Assembly: GCA_947593615.1 (NCBI GenBank)
Contig: CANQDR010000007.1
Span: 1 to 64,000 of the forward strand
Reading direction: 5' to 3'
Origin: an uncultured Clostridia bacterium
Lineage (GTDB): Bacteria; Bacillota; Clostridia; Oscillospirales; Acutalibacteraceae
Length of the DNA: 64,000 nucleotides
Shown: positions 27,032 through 35,460 of the stretch, in pieces
How the letters are laid out: each line of letters starts with the position of its first letter
Numbering within the stretch: position 1 is the stretch's first letter
Made by a program: the position numbers and the translations under genes
The notes under the pieces: generated by a model
Databases searched by the model: none
Told to the model about the DNA's origin: nothing
Seen by the model: only the letters and a program-made list of their open reading frames with translations

Positions 27032-27559
27032 ATGAGTGATTTTGACGTTTCAATTCGCCCTATCACAGTAGAGGATACAGAGAAAATTGTTTTCTGGAGA
27101 AATACTCCGGATGTACAGAATAATTTTATTTATCGCACGCCTTTTACAAGTGAAGCTCATCTTAATTGGTTCAAAAACCGTGTTCAGACCGGAGAAGTTG
27201 CACAATTTATGATTCATTCCGAAAAGCTCGGCCGTGATGTAGGCTCCGTATATTTAAGAGATATTGACTGTGAAAACCAAAAAGCTGAGTTCGGTATTTT
27301 TATTGGAGAAGCTGACGCCAGAGGACAGGGGATCGGTTCAAAGGCAACTATGCTGACACTTCAGTACGGATTTGAGAAATTAAATCTTAACCGCATATTT
27401 TTAAGAGTTTTTGCACGAAATATCGGTGCTGTAAAGGCATACAAAAAAGCCGGATTTATTCAGGAGGGCTTATTTCGTGAGGACGTTATTATTGACGGAA
27501 TAAAGGAAGATATGATTTTTATGTCAGTTCTGAAAGCAGAATATATGGAAAACAAATAA
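27032..27559 (+). CDS. GNAT N-acetyltransferase (PseH/RimJ-like)
   Basis: 175 residues from the ATG at 27032, which has AGGAGG 8 nt upstream; the track start at 26963 lies within the preceding gene. The GNAT fold is complete: acetyl-CoA loop ARGQGIGSKAT and the C-terminal NIGAVKAYKKAGF motif. Its N-terminus (IRPITVEDTEKIVFWRN) resembles PseH and other amino-sugar N-acetyltransferases. Placed 22 bp after a sugar aminotransferase, it likely acetylates the nucleotide amino sugar made there. A ribosomal-protein acetyltransferase is the alternative. Confidence 0.82.
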   Translation: MSDFDVSIRPITVEDTEKIVFWRNTPDVQNNFIYRTPFTSEAHLNWFKNRVQTGEVAQFMIHSEKLGRDVGSVYLRDIDCENQKAEFGIFIGEADARGQGIGSKATMLTLQYGFEKLNLNRIFLRVFARNIGAVKAYKKAGFIQEGLFREDVIIDGIKEDMIFMSVLKAEYMENK

Positions 27560-27561
27560 AA

Positions 27562-27604
27562 GAAGAGGAGGAATACCCATCCTCTTCATATACTTTTAAT
27601 TTTT
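27562..27604 (+). terminator. Hairpin after the GNAT gene
   Basis: Stem GAAGAGGA / TCCTCTTC followed by ATATACTTTTAATTTTTT. It may reduce, rather than end, transcription into the following GT2 gene. Confidence 0.55.
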
Positions 27605-27633
27605 TAAGTGTATTGTGAGAATGGGGAGTAGAA

Positions 27634-28596
27634 ATGATGAAAAAAAAGCTGTCGTTTATTATTCCCTGCTATGGTTCTGAAAATACTATAGCAAATGTTG
27701 TAGATGAAATAAAAACCACCCTTCGAAATGAAGGTGCAGAATATGACTATGAAATCATTTTAGTAAATGACCATTCTCCCGACAAAGTTTATTCGGTAAT
27801 ATGTAAACTCGCCAAAGAAGACAATAAAATTAAAGGAATTGACCTTGCACGTAATTTTGGTCAGCATGCTGCTTTAATGGCAGGATTTAATCACGTAACC
27901 GGTGATATAATCATTTGTCTTGACGATGACGGACAGTCACCGGCTAATCAGATGTTCAGACTTATTAACCGACTTGATGATGACTGTGATGTTGTTTTTG
28001 CGAGCTATTCTCATAAAAAGCATTCTTTCTTCAGAAACTTAGGCAGCAAGATAAATGATCGCATGGCACGTTCATTGCTTAATAAGCCAAAAAATTTACA
28101 AATTATGAGTTTTTTTGCCTGCAAGCGATACATTGCCGATGAAGTTATGAGATATGATAAACCCTATCCCTATATGTCTGGTCTTTTGCTGAGAGCAACC
28201 AAAAATATTGCAAATGTAGAGGTTGACCACAGAGAGAGAGAATCCGGTTCTTCGGGTTACAACTTTAAAAAGTTATTTTCTCTTTGGGTAAACGGCTTCA
28301 CGGCTTTTTCTGTGCGACCTCTTAGAATAGCGACCCTTTTGGGTGTTTTATGCGCAGGAGTTGGTTTTTTATACGGAATATACATTATAATTAATAAGTT
28401 TATTAATCCGCTGGCACCATTGGGTTACAGTTCTATGATGGCTGTTTTCCTTTTTGTAGGCGGTATAATTATGCTTATGTTGGGTCTTATCGGAGAATAT
28501 GTTGGCAGAATTTATATAAGTCTTAACAAAGCTCCTCAATATGTTATCCGTCAGTCAGTTAACATAGAAAAAAACTCGGAGGACAGCAATGCTTAA
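27634..28596 (+). CDS. GT2 polyprenyl-phosphate glycosyltransferase (ArnC/GtrB-like)
   Basis: 320-residue membrane-anchored glycosyltransferase. The GT-A domain has IIPCYGSENTI, LVNDHSPD, LARNFGQHAALMAGF and the metal motif CLDDDGQSP. Two C-terminal membrane helices (about 232-258 and 270-295) are followed by GEYVGRIY, as in ArnC/GtrB. It should load a sugar, plausibly the N-acetylated amino sugar made upstream, onto undecaprenyl phosphate. Its 3' end overlaps the first SMR-like gene by 8 nt. Confidence 0.88.
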   Translation: MMKKKLSFIIPCYGSENTIANVVDEIKTTLRNEGAEYDYEIILVNDHSPDKVYSVICKLAKEDNKIKGIDLARNFGQHAALMAGFNHVTGDIIICLDDDGQSPANQMFRLINRLDDDCDVVFASYSHKKHSFFRNLGSKINDRMARSLLNKPKNLQIMSFFACKRYIADEVMRYDKPYPYMSGLLLRATKNIANVEVDHRERESGSSGYNFKKLFSLWVNGFTAFSVRPLRIATLLGVLCAGVGFLYGIYIIINKFINPLAPLGYSSMMAVFLFVGGIIMLMLGLIGEYVGRIYISLNKAPQYVIRQSVNIEKNSEDSNA

Positions 28597-28948
28597 TTCT
28601 TCAAATAAAATTGCAGTAAAAGATATAATATTCCTGCATATAATACTGCTTTTATATTCAGGCAGCAGCATTTGTTCAAAGCTTGCAGCTTCTCAAGAAT
28701 TCTTATCATTACCGTTTATATTACTTTACGGATGTGTTGTTTTATGCCTGATGATTTTTGCCGTCCTTTGGCAGCAAATACTTAAAAAAATGCCGCTTAC
28801 GGTCGCATATGCAAACAAATCCGTGGTAATTATATGGGGTATGCTTGCAGGTTCATTGTTTTTTCAGGAAAAAATAACGTGGCCTATTATTTTAGGTTCA
28901 GTTATTATAGTTATTGGAGTTTATTTGGTGGTACGAGAAGATGGATAA
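28589..28948 (+). CDS. SMR/EamA-like small membrane protein (ArnE-like)
   Basis: 119 residues with four predicted TM helices, the size and plan of one subunit of a small-multidrug-resistance or ArnE/ArnF-type flippase. The motif PLTVAYANKSVVIIWGMLAG-type helix with downstream LGSVIIVIGVYLV fits the EamA/SMR fold. It overlaps the GT2 stop and the next SMR-like gene. The pair probably forms a heterodimer that flips the undecaprenyl-phosphate sugar to the outer face. Family identity is good; the substrate is inferred from context. Confidence 0.78.
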   Translation: MLNSSNKIAVKDIIFLHIILLLYSGSSICSKLAASQEFLSLPFILLYGCVVLCLMIFAVLWQQILKKMPLTVAYANKSVVIIWGMLAGSLFFQEKITWPIILGSVIIVIGVYLVVREDG

Positions 28949-29303
28949 AAGCGGAATATTTATGATAATTTTTATATGTTCGGTTTTAATATCATCTATT
29001 TCTCAGGTTTTATTAAAAAAGAGCGCAAATAAAAGCTATTCAAGCGTACTGAAAGAGTATTTTAATCCGCGTGTTATAATAGCTTACGGTATGTTTTTTC
29101 TTTCAACGCTGATAACCGTTTTTGCATATAAGAATGTTCCGCTGTCACTCGGCCCGGTATTGGAGTCTGCGGGATATATTTTTGTTGCAGTGCTTAGTTA
29201 TCTGTTCTTAAAGGAAAAACTTAAAAAAAGGCAAATTATAGGTATGGGATTAATTTTAATTGGGATTGCAGTCGTTTCAATAGGAGGTGCATATGTTGCT
29301 TAG
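28941..29303 (+). CDS. Second SMR/EamA-like small membrane protein (ArnF-like)
   Basis: 120 residues from the ATG at 28941, which overlaps the previous stop by 8 nt; the track start at 28914 is in-frame but lies further inside the upstream gene. Four TM helices and the SMR-like VPLSLGPVLESAGYIFVAVL segment are seen. A C-terminal GLILIGIAVVSIGG helix completes the fold. Two adjacent non-identical SMR-like genes after an ArnC-like GT2 reproduce the ArnC-ArnE-ArnF logic of sugar-lipid flipping. Confidence 0.78.
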   Translation: MDKSGIFMIIFICSVLISSISQVLLKKSANKSYSSVLKEYFNPRVIIAYGMFFLSTLITVFAYKNVPLSLGPVLESAGYIFVAVLSYLFLKEKLKKRQIIGMGLILIGIAVVSIGGAYVA

Positions 29304-30723
29304 TAAAGAAGGTTTTTTAATAAAATATCACTCTTCAAAAGTTTACCTGCCCGAATGGATACTTGCTGCAATTATTTTCCTTGTTGTTTTATTTTCTTTT
29401 GTTTTCGTAGATACAAGAAGTCTTACTATATGGAGCACAAATCTTTGGGATGTTATCTGGGAAGGACGTCCGTTCGATTTTTACTTATACACTTCTCAAA
29501 ATATACACGGCGCACCTCATGAATTAATGGGAAGCGATATAATCAGTATTCTTCCGCTTTCAATATGGAACATTCCCATCTGGATTGCTCAGCGCTTTTT
29601 CGCTAAGGAGATTACAGGAAATTATATACTCCTGAGTTGGTCAAAGCTCGGTTTAATACTTTGCTTGGCTGCAATGTCATATGTTGCCTACAGAATTGCA
29701 AAAAAGCTTACTGATAATAAAGATTGCTCAGTATGGACAGCTATTCTTACATTTTCAAATGCATCATGTGTAGCAGGGGTAGGTTTTGCCGGACAGAACG
29801 ATATATTTTTTGTATTTTTAAGCCTGTTGTCGGTTAATGCACTTATTAATAAAAAGACAGCATGGTTTATTATATATGCCGCTCTTTCTATATCAATTAA
29901 ACCGTTTTTCCTTTTTGCATATATTCCTCTTGTTCTGTTTACAGATAAAAATATTTTCAGAATATTTGCAAAAATTGTCGGTGCTGCTTCACTGTATGTT
30001 GGAAACAGAATTATTTTTTCTGCAATGCCAATGTATAAGGAATCTTTAGAGAGCGGACCTACAACATCTGTTATCAAACATTTATTTTCACCCGGTATTG
30101 ATGTTTCAAAGGGTTCGGCATCCTTATATATTATCGGATTGTTAATAATATGCTTTATTGCTTATGTAGTAAAGGCTAAAGATGATGAGGAAAGATCAAA
30201 ATTTCTTATTTATATTCCAACAGCAGTATACTTTATTCAGTGCTGTCTGTCATATACTGAATATTACCGAAGTCTGGTAATTATGCCTTTTGCGGCAATA
30301 TTATTTGCAATGAATTTTAAAAAATTCCGCTTAAATCTCGCCTTGCTTGCAACTTACCAATTTTCTTTCTTGGCAATGCTCACCGTAAACAGTAAATATT
30401 TTTTGGCTCCAAGATTTATTAAACACTCCTTGTTTGAAACTCTATTCAACGGAGGTGTAAGTCCTGAACTTGCGTATCCTAACTTGCCAAGCTATATGCT
30501 TAAATATGAGGATTCAGCTATGACTTATCTGAGTCTTGCATTTGCGGCAGTGTATGTTGTTGCGGCAATTCTGATTTTGGTACTCAATTATCCTCGTTTT
30601 AATAAGAAAATTGATTTAATTGAAAGCGGAGTGTTTGCAAAATACGACCATGGACTTCTTATTCTGAACATTTTAATAATTGTTCCGTTTATTATATTGT
30701 CCTTTAAACTGTATTTTTCTTAA
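29293..30723 (+). CDS. Polytopic glycosyltransferase-like membrane protein (GT-C type)
   Basis: 476 residues from the ATG at 29293, placed 5 nt after GGAGG and overlapping the preceding stop. The track uses GTG at 29287. About ten hydrophobic helices, with an acidic/aromatic first extracytoplasmic loop (WDVIWEGRPFDFYLY), suggest a GT-C mannosyltransferase-like enzyme. As last gene of the operon it probably transfers the flipped lipid-linked sugar to a surface glycan or protein. No motif identifies the acceptor. Confidence 0.68.
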   Translation: MLLSKEGFLIKYHSSKVYLPEWILAAIIFLVVLFSFVFVDTRSLTIWSTNLWDVIWEGRPFDFYLYTSQNIHGAPHELMGSDIISILPLSIWNIPIWIAQRFFAKEITGNYILLSWSKLGLILCLAAMSYVAYRIAKKLTDNKDCSVWTAILTFSNASCVAGVGFAGQNDIFFVFLSLLSVNALINKKTAWFIIYAALSISIKPFFLFAYIPLVLFTDKNIFRIFAKIVGAASLYVGNRIIFSAMPMYKESLESGPTTSVIKHLFSPGIDVSKGSASLYIIGLLIICFIAYVVKAKDDEERSKFLIYIPTAVYFIQCCLSYTEYYRSLVIMPFAAILFAMNFKKFRLNLALLATYQFSFLAMLTVNSKYFLAPRFIKHSLFETLFNGGVSPELAYPNLPSYMLKYEDSAMTYLSLAFAAVYVVAAILILVLNYPRFNKKIDLIESGVFAKYDHGLLILNILIIVPFIILSFKLYFS

Positions 30724-30749
30724 ACTTATTTGCTAATTTAATAAAATAT

Positions 30750-30790
30750 AAACAGCAGTTGAGCGTAATAAGTTCTCAACTGCTGTTTTT
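30750..30790. terminator. Bidirectional terminator
   Basis: 14-bp stem AACAGCAGTTGAG / CTCAACTGCTGTT with T-tail on the plus strand, between convergent genes. Confidence 0.85.
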
Positions 30791-31889
30791 AAATCAGCTC
30801 GCTTAATATTGTATTTGAAACAAGAAAGCCCTTAGGCGTGAAATGTACGCTTTTATCATCAGCTTCCATATATCCCAACTCACAGTATTTTTTTACTTTA
30901 GCCAAAAAATACTTAGATATATATTTACCAAATCTTCTTTTATATTCATTAAACACAAGACCCCTTTTCAGCCTTAAGGACAGCATAATAAATTCTTCTT
31001 CATTTCCTCCGTCGCAGTCAAATACTGTTATGTCATTTTCAAAATCGGTAATACTATTACTATAGTAAAATCTTTTACCCATAAAAAATGAATGTGCAGA
31101 GGGACCTATTCCGATGTATTCACCGCAATTCCAATAATTGATATTGTGTCTGCTCTTAAATCCGTCTTTTGCAAAATTTGAGATTTCGTACTGCTTGTAA
31201 CCGAGAGCTTCAAGCAAATTAACAGCATATAAATAAAGTTCAGCCTGTTGATCATCATCAGGTAAAGGAAGCCTGTCTTTTAGTGAATAAAATTTAGTGT
31301 TTTTCTCTATTTTTAATATATATGATGAAATGTGCGTAACTCCGCATTCACTGCAAAATTCAATTGATTTTTTAAGGCTGTCAAATGTTTGATGGGGAAT
31401 ACCGAGCATTAAATCAAGAGATATGTTATTAATACCTGATCTTTTTGCTCTGCTTACTGTAAGCCTTGCATCGTTGGCTGAGTGAATTCTTCCCAATGCT
31501 TTTAATTCTTCGGTTACAGCGCTTTGCATACCAATTGAAATTCTGTTAAAACCTGATTTTTGCATAATTTCAAAATCTATACTTTTGCCTGTATCAGGAT
31601 TTATTTCAGCAGTAATTTCAGCATTATCAGTAATTCTGAACGAAGATTTTACTGTATCTAAAATACGGCATAATCGTTCTGCTCCTATAACGCTCGGAGT
31701 ACCTCCGCCGATATATATGCTTGAAACAGGCAAATCGTTTTTTGCGCCCCAAAATTTAATTTTGTCTATAAGTATGCAGGTATATCTCTCATATTCAATG
31801 TTACTCTTACATTCGCTGAAAAAGTCGCAGTAAGGACACTTGCTTTTGCAAAACGGAATATGAATATATAAGCCAATTGAGTTAATCAT
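30789..31889 (-). CDS. hemW: Radical SAM heme chaperone HemW
   Basis: 366 residues. The radical SAM cluster motif is Cys14-x3-Cys18-x2-Cys21 (PFCKSKCPYCDFF), preceded by LYIHIPFC as in HemW. GGGTPSV is the SAM-binding glycine motif. A C-terminal HemN_C domain follows (EFIMLSLRLKRGLVF). HemW was long annotated as oxygen-independent coproporphyrinogen oxidase, but characterised members act in heme trafficking. GAGGTTATTT precedes the ATG. Monocistronic by appearance. Confidence 0.9.
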   Translation of the reverse strand: MINSIGLYIHIPFCKSKCPYCDFFSECKSNIEYERYTCILIDKIKFWGAKNDLPVSSIYIGGGTPSVIGAERLCRILDTVKSSFRITDNAEITAEINPDTGKSIDFEIMQKSGFNRISIGMQSAVTEELKALGRIHSANDARLTVSRAKRSGINNISLDLMLGIPHQTFDSLKKSIEFCSECGVTHISSYILKIEKNTKFYSLKDRLPLPDDDQQAELYLYAVNLLEALGYKQYEISNFAKDGFKSRHNINYWNCGEYIGIGPSAHSFFMGKRFYYSNSITDFENDITVFDCDGGNEEEFIMLSLRLKRGLVFNEYKRRFGKYISKYFLAKVKKYCELGYMEADDKSVHFTPKGFLVSNTILSELI

Positions 31890-31908
31890 AAATAACCTCT
31901 TTAATGTG

Positions 31909-31940
31909 CTTGAGGCAGAAACAAAAGTTTCTGCCTCAAG
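31909..31940. terminator. Strong hairpin upstream of hemW
   Basis: Perfect 14-bp stem CTTGAGGCAGAAAC / GTTTCTGCCTCAAG with a 4-nt loop AAAA. It lies 20 bp upstream of the hemW start. It could terminate unseen transcription or act in the hemW leader. Confidence 0.5.
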
Positions 31941-32067
31941 TTGGAAGGTATATGAAAAAAATAGGAAAAATCTTATTTCTACCTTTTCTAAGAATATATT
32001 ACATTATTTTAATATTTTTGTCAAGCTTTTGTATTAATTTATTTTAAGATTATTTACGTTCATTTTG

Positions 32068-32097
32068 TTGACATATGCAGGGAAAAAATAGTAAAAT
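32068..32097 (+). promoter_or_regulatory. Promoter of prfC
   Basis: TTGACA and TAAAAT are 18 bp apart, about 45 bp upstream of the prfC start. Confidence 0.6.
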
Positions 32098-32142
32098 AAT
32101 TACTTGTGGATAATTACAAAATTCCGAAAGGATTGTACTGAT

Positions 32143-33729
32143 ATGAGTTCATTTAAAGAAGAAATCAGCAAACGAAGAACCTTTGCTATTATTTCGCATC
32201 CTGACGCAGGTAAAACAACTCTTACAGAGAAACTTCTGCTTTACGGCGGAGCGATTAACCTTGCGGGTTCTGTCAAGGGAAAGAGAACTGCAAAGCATGC
32301 TGTTTCTGACTGGATGGAAATTGAAAAACAGCGCGGAATTTCGGTTACTTCGTCTGTACTTCAGTTTAAATACAACGATTATTGCATTAATATTCTTGAT
32401 ACGCCGGGACATGAGGACTTTTCTGAAGACACTTATCGTACGCTTATGGCAGCGGATTCAGCGGTAATGGTAATTGACGGTTCAAAAGGTGTTGAAAAAC
32501 AGACAATAAAGCTGTTTAAAGTTTGCGTAATGCGAAATATTCCTATAATTACCTTTATTAATAAAATGGACAGAGATGCCAAAAATCCTTTTGACTTGCT
32601 CGAAGATATTGAAAATGTTCTCGGGATTCATACCTGTCCCATAAATTGGCCTATAGGTTCAGGAAAAGAATTCAAAGGCGTGTTTGACAGAAATTCAAAG
32701 AAAATACTCTCTTTTACCGCAAACAACGGTCAAAAAGAGGTTGAAAAAACCGAACTCTCACTTGACGACCCTACTCTTGAAGATATGATCGGCATATATC
32801 ATAAACAGGATTTGTTTGATGATATAGAGCTTTTAGACGGCGCAGGAGACGATTTTGACCTTGAAGCAGTACGAAACGGTACCCTAACGCCTGTATTTTT
32901 TGGTTCAGCACTCACAAACTTTGGTGTTGAGCCGTTTCTTGAGCAATTTCTAAAGCTCACTACTTCTCCGCTGCCGAGAGAAACAATAAGCGAAGAGGTT
33001 GAACCTATGTCGGATTATTTTTCTGCATTTGTATTTAAAATTCAGGCTAATATGAATAAGGCTCACCGCGACCGTGTGGCGTTTATGAGAATTTGCAGCG
33101 GTAAGTTTGAAAAAAATATGGAAGTATTCCATGTTCAGGGCAACAAAAAAATGCGCCTGTCACAGCCTCAGCAGATTATGGCACAGGAACGTGAAATTGT
33201 TGAAGAAGCATATGCAGGAGATATAATAGGAGTATTTGACCCCGGTATTTTCTCAATCGGCGATACTATCTGTTCACCGGGTCATAAAATACAGTTTAAA
33301 GGTATTCCGACATTTGCGCCCGAGCATTTTGCACTTGTACGTCAGAAAGATACAATGAAACGCAAGCAGTTTATCAAGGGAACAAGTCAGATCGCTCAGG
33401 AAGGTGCAATTCAGATTTTTCAGGAACTTGACGCAGGTATGGAAGAAGTAATTGTAGGAGTTGTAGGCGTTCTGCAATTTGATGTGCTCAAATATCGTCT
33501 GGAAAATGAGTATAATGTCGATATAATTATGGAGTCCCTGCCGTATGAGTATATACGCTGGATTGTAAATGAAGACATTGACCCCAAAAGTCTTGATCTT
33601 GCTTCAGATACAAAGAGAATTCAGGATTTGCGCGGAAATCATCTTTTGCTGTTTACAAGCTACTGGAGCATCAACTGGGCGCTTGAACATAATAAAGGTC
33701 TTGAACTAAGAGAATTCGGCACAAACTAA
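32143..33729 (+). CDS. prfC: Peptide chain release factor 3
   Basis: Translational GTPase that recycles RF1/RF2, 528 residues from the ATG at 32143. The track start at 32104 lacks the family N-terminus, while MSSFKEEISKRRTFAIISHPDAGKTTL matches RF3. G motifs: SHPDAGKT (G1), DTPGHEDF (G3), NKMDRDA (G4). The characteristic QRGISVTSSV switch segment is present. The decarboxylase follows after 15 bp, possibly co-transcribed. Confidence 0.96.
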   Translation: MSSFKEEISKRRTFAIISHPDAGKTTLTEKLLLYGGAINLAGSVKGKRTAKHAVSDWMEIEKQRGISVTSSVLQFKYNDYCINILDTPGHEDFSEDTYRTLMAADSAVMVIDGSKGVEKQTIKLFKVCVMRNIPIITFINKMDRDAKNPFDLLEDIENVLGIHTCPINWPIGSGKEFKGVFDRNSKKILSFTANNGQKEVEKTELSLDDPTLEDMIGIYHKQDLFDDIELLDGAGDDFDLEAVRNGTLTPVFFGSALTNFGVEPFLEQFLKLTTSPLPRETISEEVEPMSDYFSAFVFKIQANMNKAHRDRVAFMRICSGKFEKNMEVFHVQGNKKMRLSQPQQIMAQEREIVEEAYAGDIIGVFDPGIFSIGDTICSPGHKIQFKGIPTFAPEHFALVRQKDTMKRKQFIKGTSQIAQEGAIQIFQELDAGMEEVIVGVVGVLQFDVLKYRLENEYNVDIIMESLPYEYIRWIVNEDIDPKSLDLASDTKRIQDLRGNHLLLFTSYWSINWALEHNKGLELREFGTN

Positions 33730-33744
33730 TTTTTAGGAGGATGT

Positions 33745-35160
33745 ATGCTGTACGATAAGCTAAAAAAATATTCAAATAGCGGCATATATCCTTTTCATAT
33801 GCCCGGGCATAAACGAAATAATACAGACATCAGTAATATTCTGCCGTATGGTATTGACCTTACAGAAATAAACGGTTTTGACAATCTTCATAACGCATCA
33901 GGCTGTATAAAAGAGCTTGAACAGAAAACAGCAAACGCATATTCAGTCAATAATGCGTTTTTGCTTGTAAACGGCGCAACTGGAGGAATACTTGCTTCAA
34001 TCCGCGCAATGACAAATTACGGCGATACTATAATAATGGCCCGAAACTGCCATAAGTCAGTGTATAATGCAATTGAGATTTGCGGTTTAAATCCTGTATA
34101 TGTTCAGCCAGAAACCGATGATGAATTTGGCATATTTTCTTCTGTTGCTCCAAGTGAAATAGAAAATCAGCTTATAAAAAATCCAAATGCAAGTCTTGTT
34201 ATATTAACTTCACCAACTTACGAGGGTGTAGTGTCAGATATAAAGGCGATTTCAAAAATCTGCAAAAAATATTGTGTAAAGCTTTTTGTTGATGAAGCCC
34301 ACGGAGCCCATTTTCCATTTTGTAAAATTTTTCCAGAAGAAGCTGTAAAGTGCGGAGCAGACGCAGCAGTTGTAAGTTTGCATAAAACCCTGCCGTCGCT
34401 TACTCAGACTGCTCTGCTTTTGACCGATGATATTAATTTGTCAAAAAAATTTGAGGAAAATCTTTCTGTATTTGAAACCAGCAGTCCTTCTTATATTCTT
34501 ATGAGTTCAATTGAAAACTGCATCGAATACATTTGCGATAATCCTAAAATTTTTGATACATATGCAGATAACCTCAAAAATTTTAACGAGTGTGTGAAAT
34601 CATTTGAAACTCTCAAAATTCTATGCTTTGGCAGTGACAGTATAAATAATCATTCATTTTTTAATTTTGATATTGGAAAAATTATAATTTCAACTGCACA
34701 TATTGGTATTAACGGAACAGAACTTGCAAATATTCTCAGAGAAAAATATAAAATAGAAACTGAAATGGCTTACGGCAATTATGTTTTAGCTATGACATCT
34801 GTTTGCGATACAAAAGAGGGATTTGACAGACTGTCAAATGCTTTGATTTCAATTGATAAAGATTTTGTTTCTAACTCGAAAATTAATAAAAGCAAATTTA
34901 AAACAGAAATACCCAAAAAACAGTTTAATGCCTCGCAAAGATATAAATATAAAGCTGAAACTGTTGCTTTGAGCATGACACAGGGTAGAACCTCGCTTGA
35001 ATATGTGTGGGCCTATCCTCCGGGAGTACCGCTGCTTGTGCCTGGAGAAATAATAACCGACGCGCTGATAGAGGAAATAGCATTTCTTATAAAAACGAAC
35101 ACAGAGATTTTTTCGAATGAAAAAAATATGCCTGAAAGTATTTCTGTAGCAGTAATCTGA
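33745..35160 (+). CDS. Orn/Lys/Arg decarboxylase (fold type I, YaaO-like)
   Basis: PLP-dependent amino acid decarboxylase of 471 residues, the short Gram-positive form without the N-terminal wing. Motifs: FHMPGHKR at the N-terminus, NGATGG for PLP phosphate, FVDEAHGAHFPF, and the Schiff-base lysine in SLHKTLPSLTQ. It would produce agmatine, cadaverine or putrescine; which one cannot be read here. AGGAGG precedes the ATG, 15 bp after prfC. Confidence 0.9.
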   Translation: MLYDKLKKYSNSGIYPFHMPGHKRNNTDISNILPYGIDLTEINGFDNLHNASGCIKELEQKTANAYSVNNAFLLVNGATGGILASIRAMTNYGDTIIMARNCHKSVYNAIEICGLNPVYVQPETDDEFGIFSSVAPSEIENQLIKNPNASLVILTSPTYEGVVSDIKAISKICKKYCVKLFVDEAHGAHFPFCKIFPEEAVKCGADAAVVSLHKTLPSLTQTALLLTDDINLSKKFEENLSVFETSSPSYILMSSIENCIEYICDNPKIFDTYADNLKNFNECVKSFETLKILCFGSDSINNHSFFNFDIGKIIISTAHIGINGTELANILREKYKIETEMAYGNYVLAMTSVCDTKEGFDRLSNALISIDKDFVSNSKINKSKFKTEIPKKQFNASQRYKYKAETVALSMTQGRTSLEYVWAYPPGVPLLVPGEIITDALIEEIAFLIKTNTEIFSNEKNMPESISVAVI

Positions 35161-35189
35161 TTGACAAATCCTGCCGTATGTGGTAAGAT
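35161..35189 (+). promoter_or_regulatory. Promoter of the SCIFF gene
   Basis: TTGACA and TAAGAT are 17 bp apart. The -35 directly abuts the stop codon of the decarboxylase. Confidence 0.75.
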
Positions 35190-35224
35190 TTAAAAAAGAA
35201 ATCTTGCAAGGAGTATGATTTAAT

Positions 35225-35377
35225 ATGAAAAGAATTAAAACTATTGAGACTCGTGACCTTAATAAGAGCGTAAAAACAGGCGGCTGCGGAGAATGTCAGA
35301 CATCTTGTCAGTCAGCTTGCAAGACATCATGCGGCGTTGCTAACCAGCAGTGTGAAAAATGCCTTAACGAGAAATAA
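35225..35377 (+). CDS. scfA: SCIFF peptide precursor (six-cysteine ranthipeptide)
   Basis: 50-residue ORF below the track cutoff. Its core, GGCGECQTSCQSACKTSC, is the invariant SCIFF pattern. Known SCIFF precursors are modified by the radical SAM enzyme ScfB, which forms sulfur-to-carbon (ranthipeptide) thioethers between the cysteines and other residues. Here there are seven cysteines (21, 24, 28, 32, 36, 43, 46); typical members have six in about 45 residues, so Cys46 and the LNEK tail are extra. AAGGAG precedes the ATG. The maturase gene follows, separated by a terminator-like hairpin. SCIFF products are linked to quorum sensing and regulation in some clostridia; the role here is unknown. 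Confidence 0.95.
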   Translation: MKRIKTIETRDLNKSVKTGGCGECQTSCQSACKTSCGVANQQCEKCLNEK

Positions 35378-35402
35378 TAATTTTATTAAAATTAAGGATT
35401 AA

Positions 35403-35440
35403 CAGCCGTTTTACCTTGAGGTTTAACGGCTTTCCTTTTG
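35403..35440 (+). terminator. Intercistronic terminator between scfA and scfB
   Basis: Stem AGCCGTTTTACC / GGTTTAACGGCT-type pairing followed by TTTCCTTTTG. It lies between peptide and maturase genes and could favour excess peptide mRNA over enzyme mRNA. Confidence 0.65.
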
Positions 35441-35460
35441 TCTTTTACGGAGATAATTAT

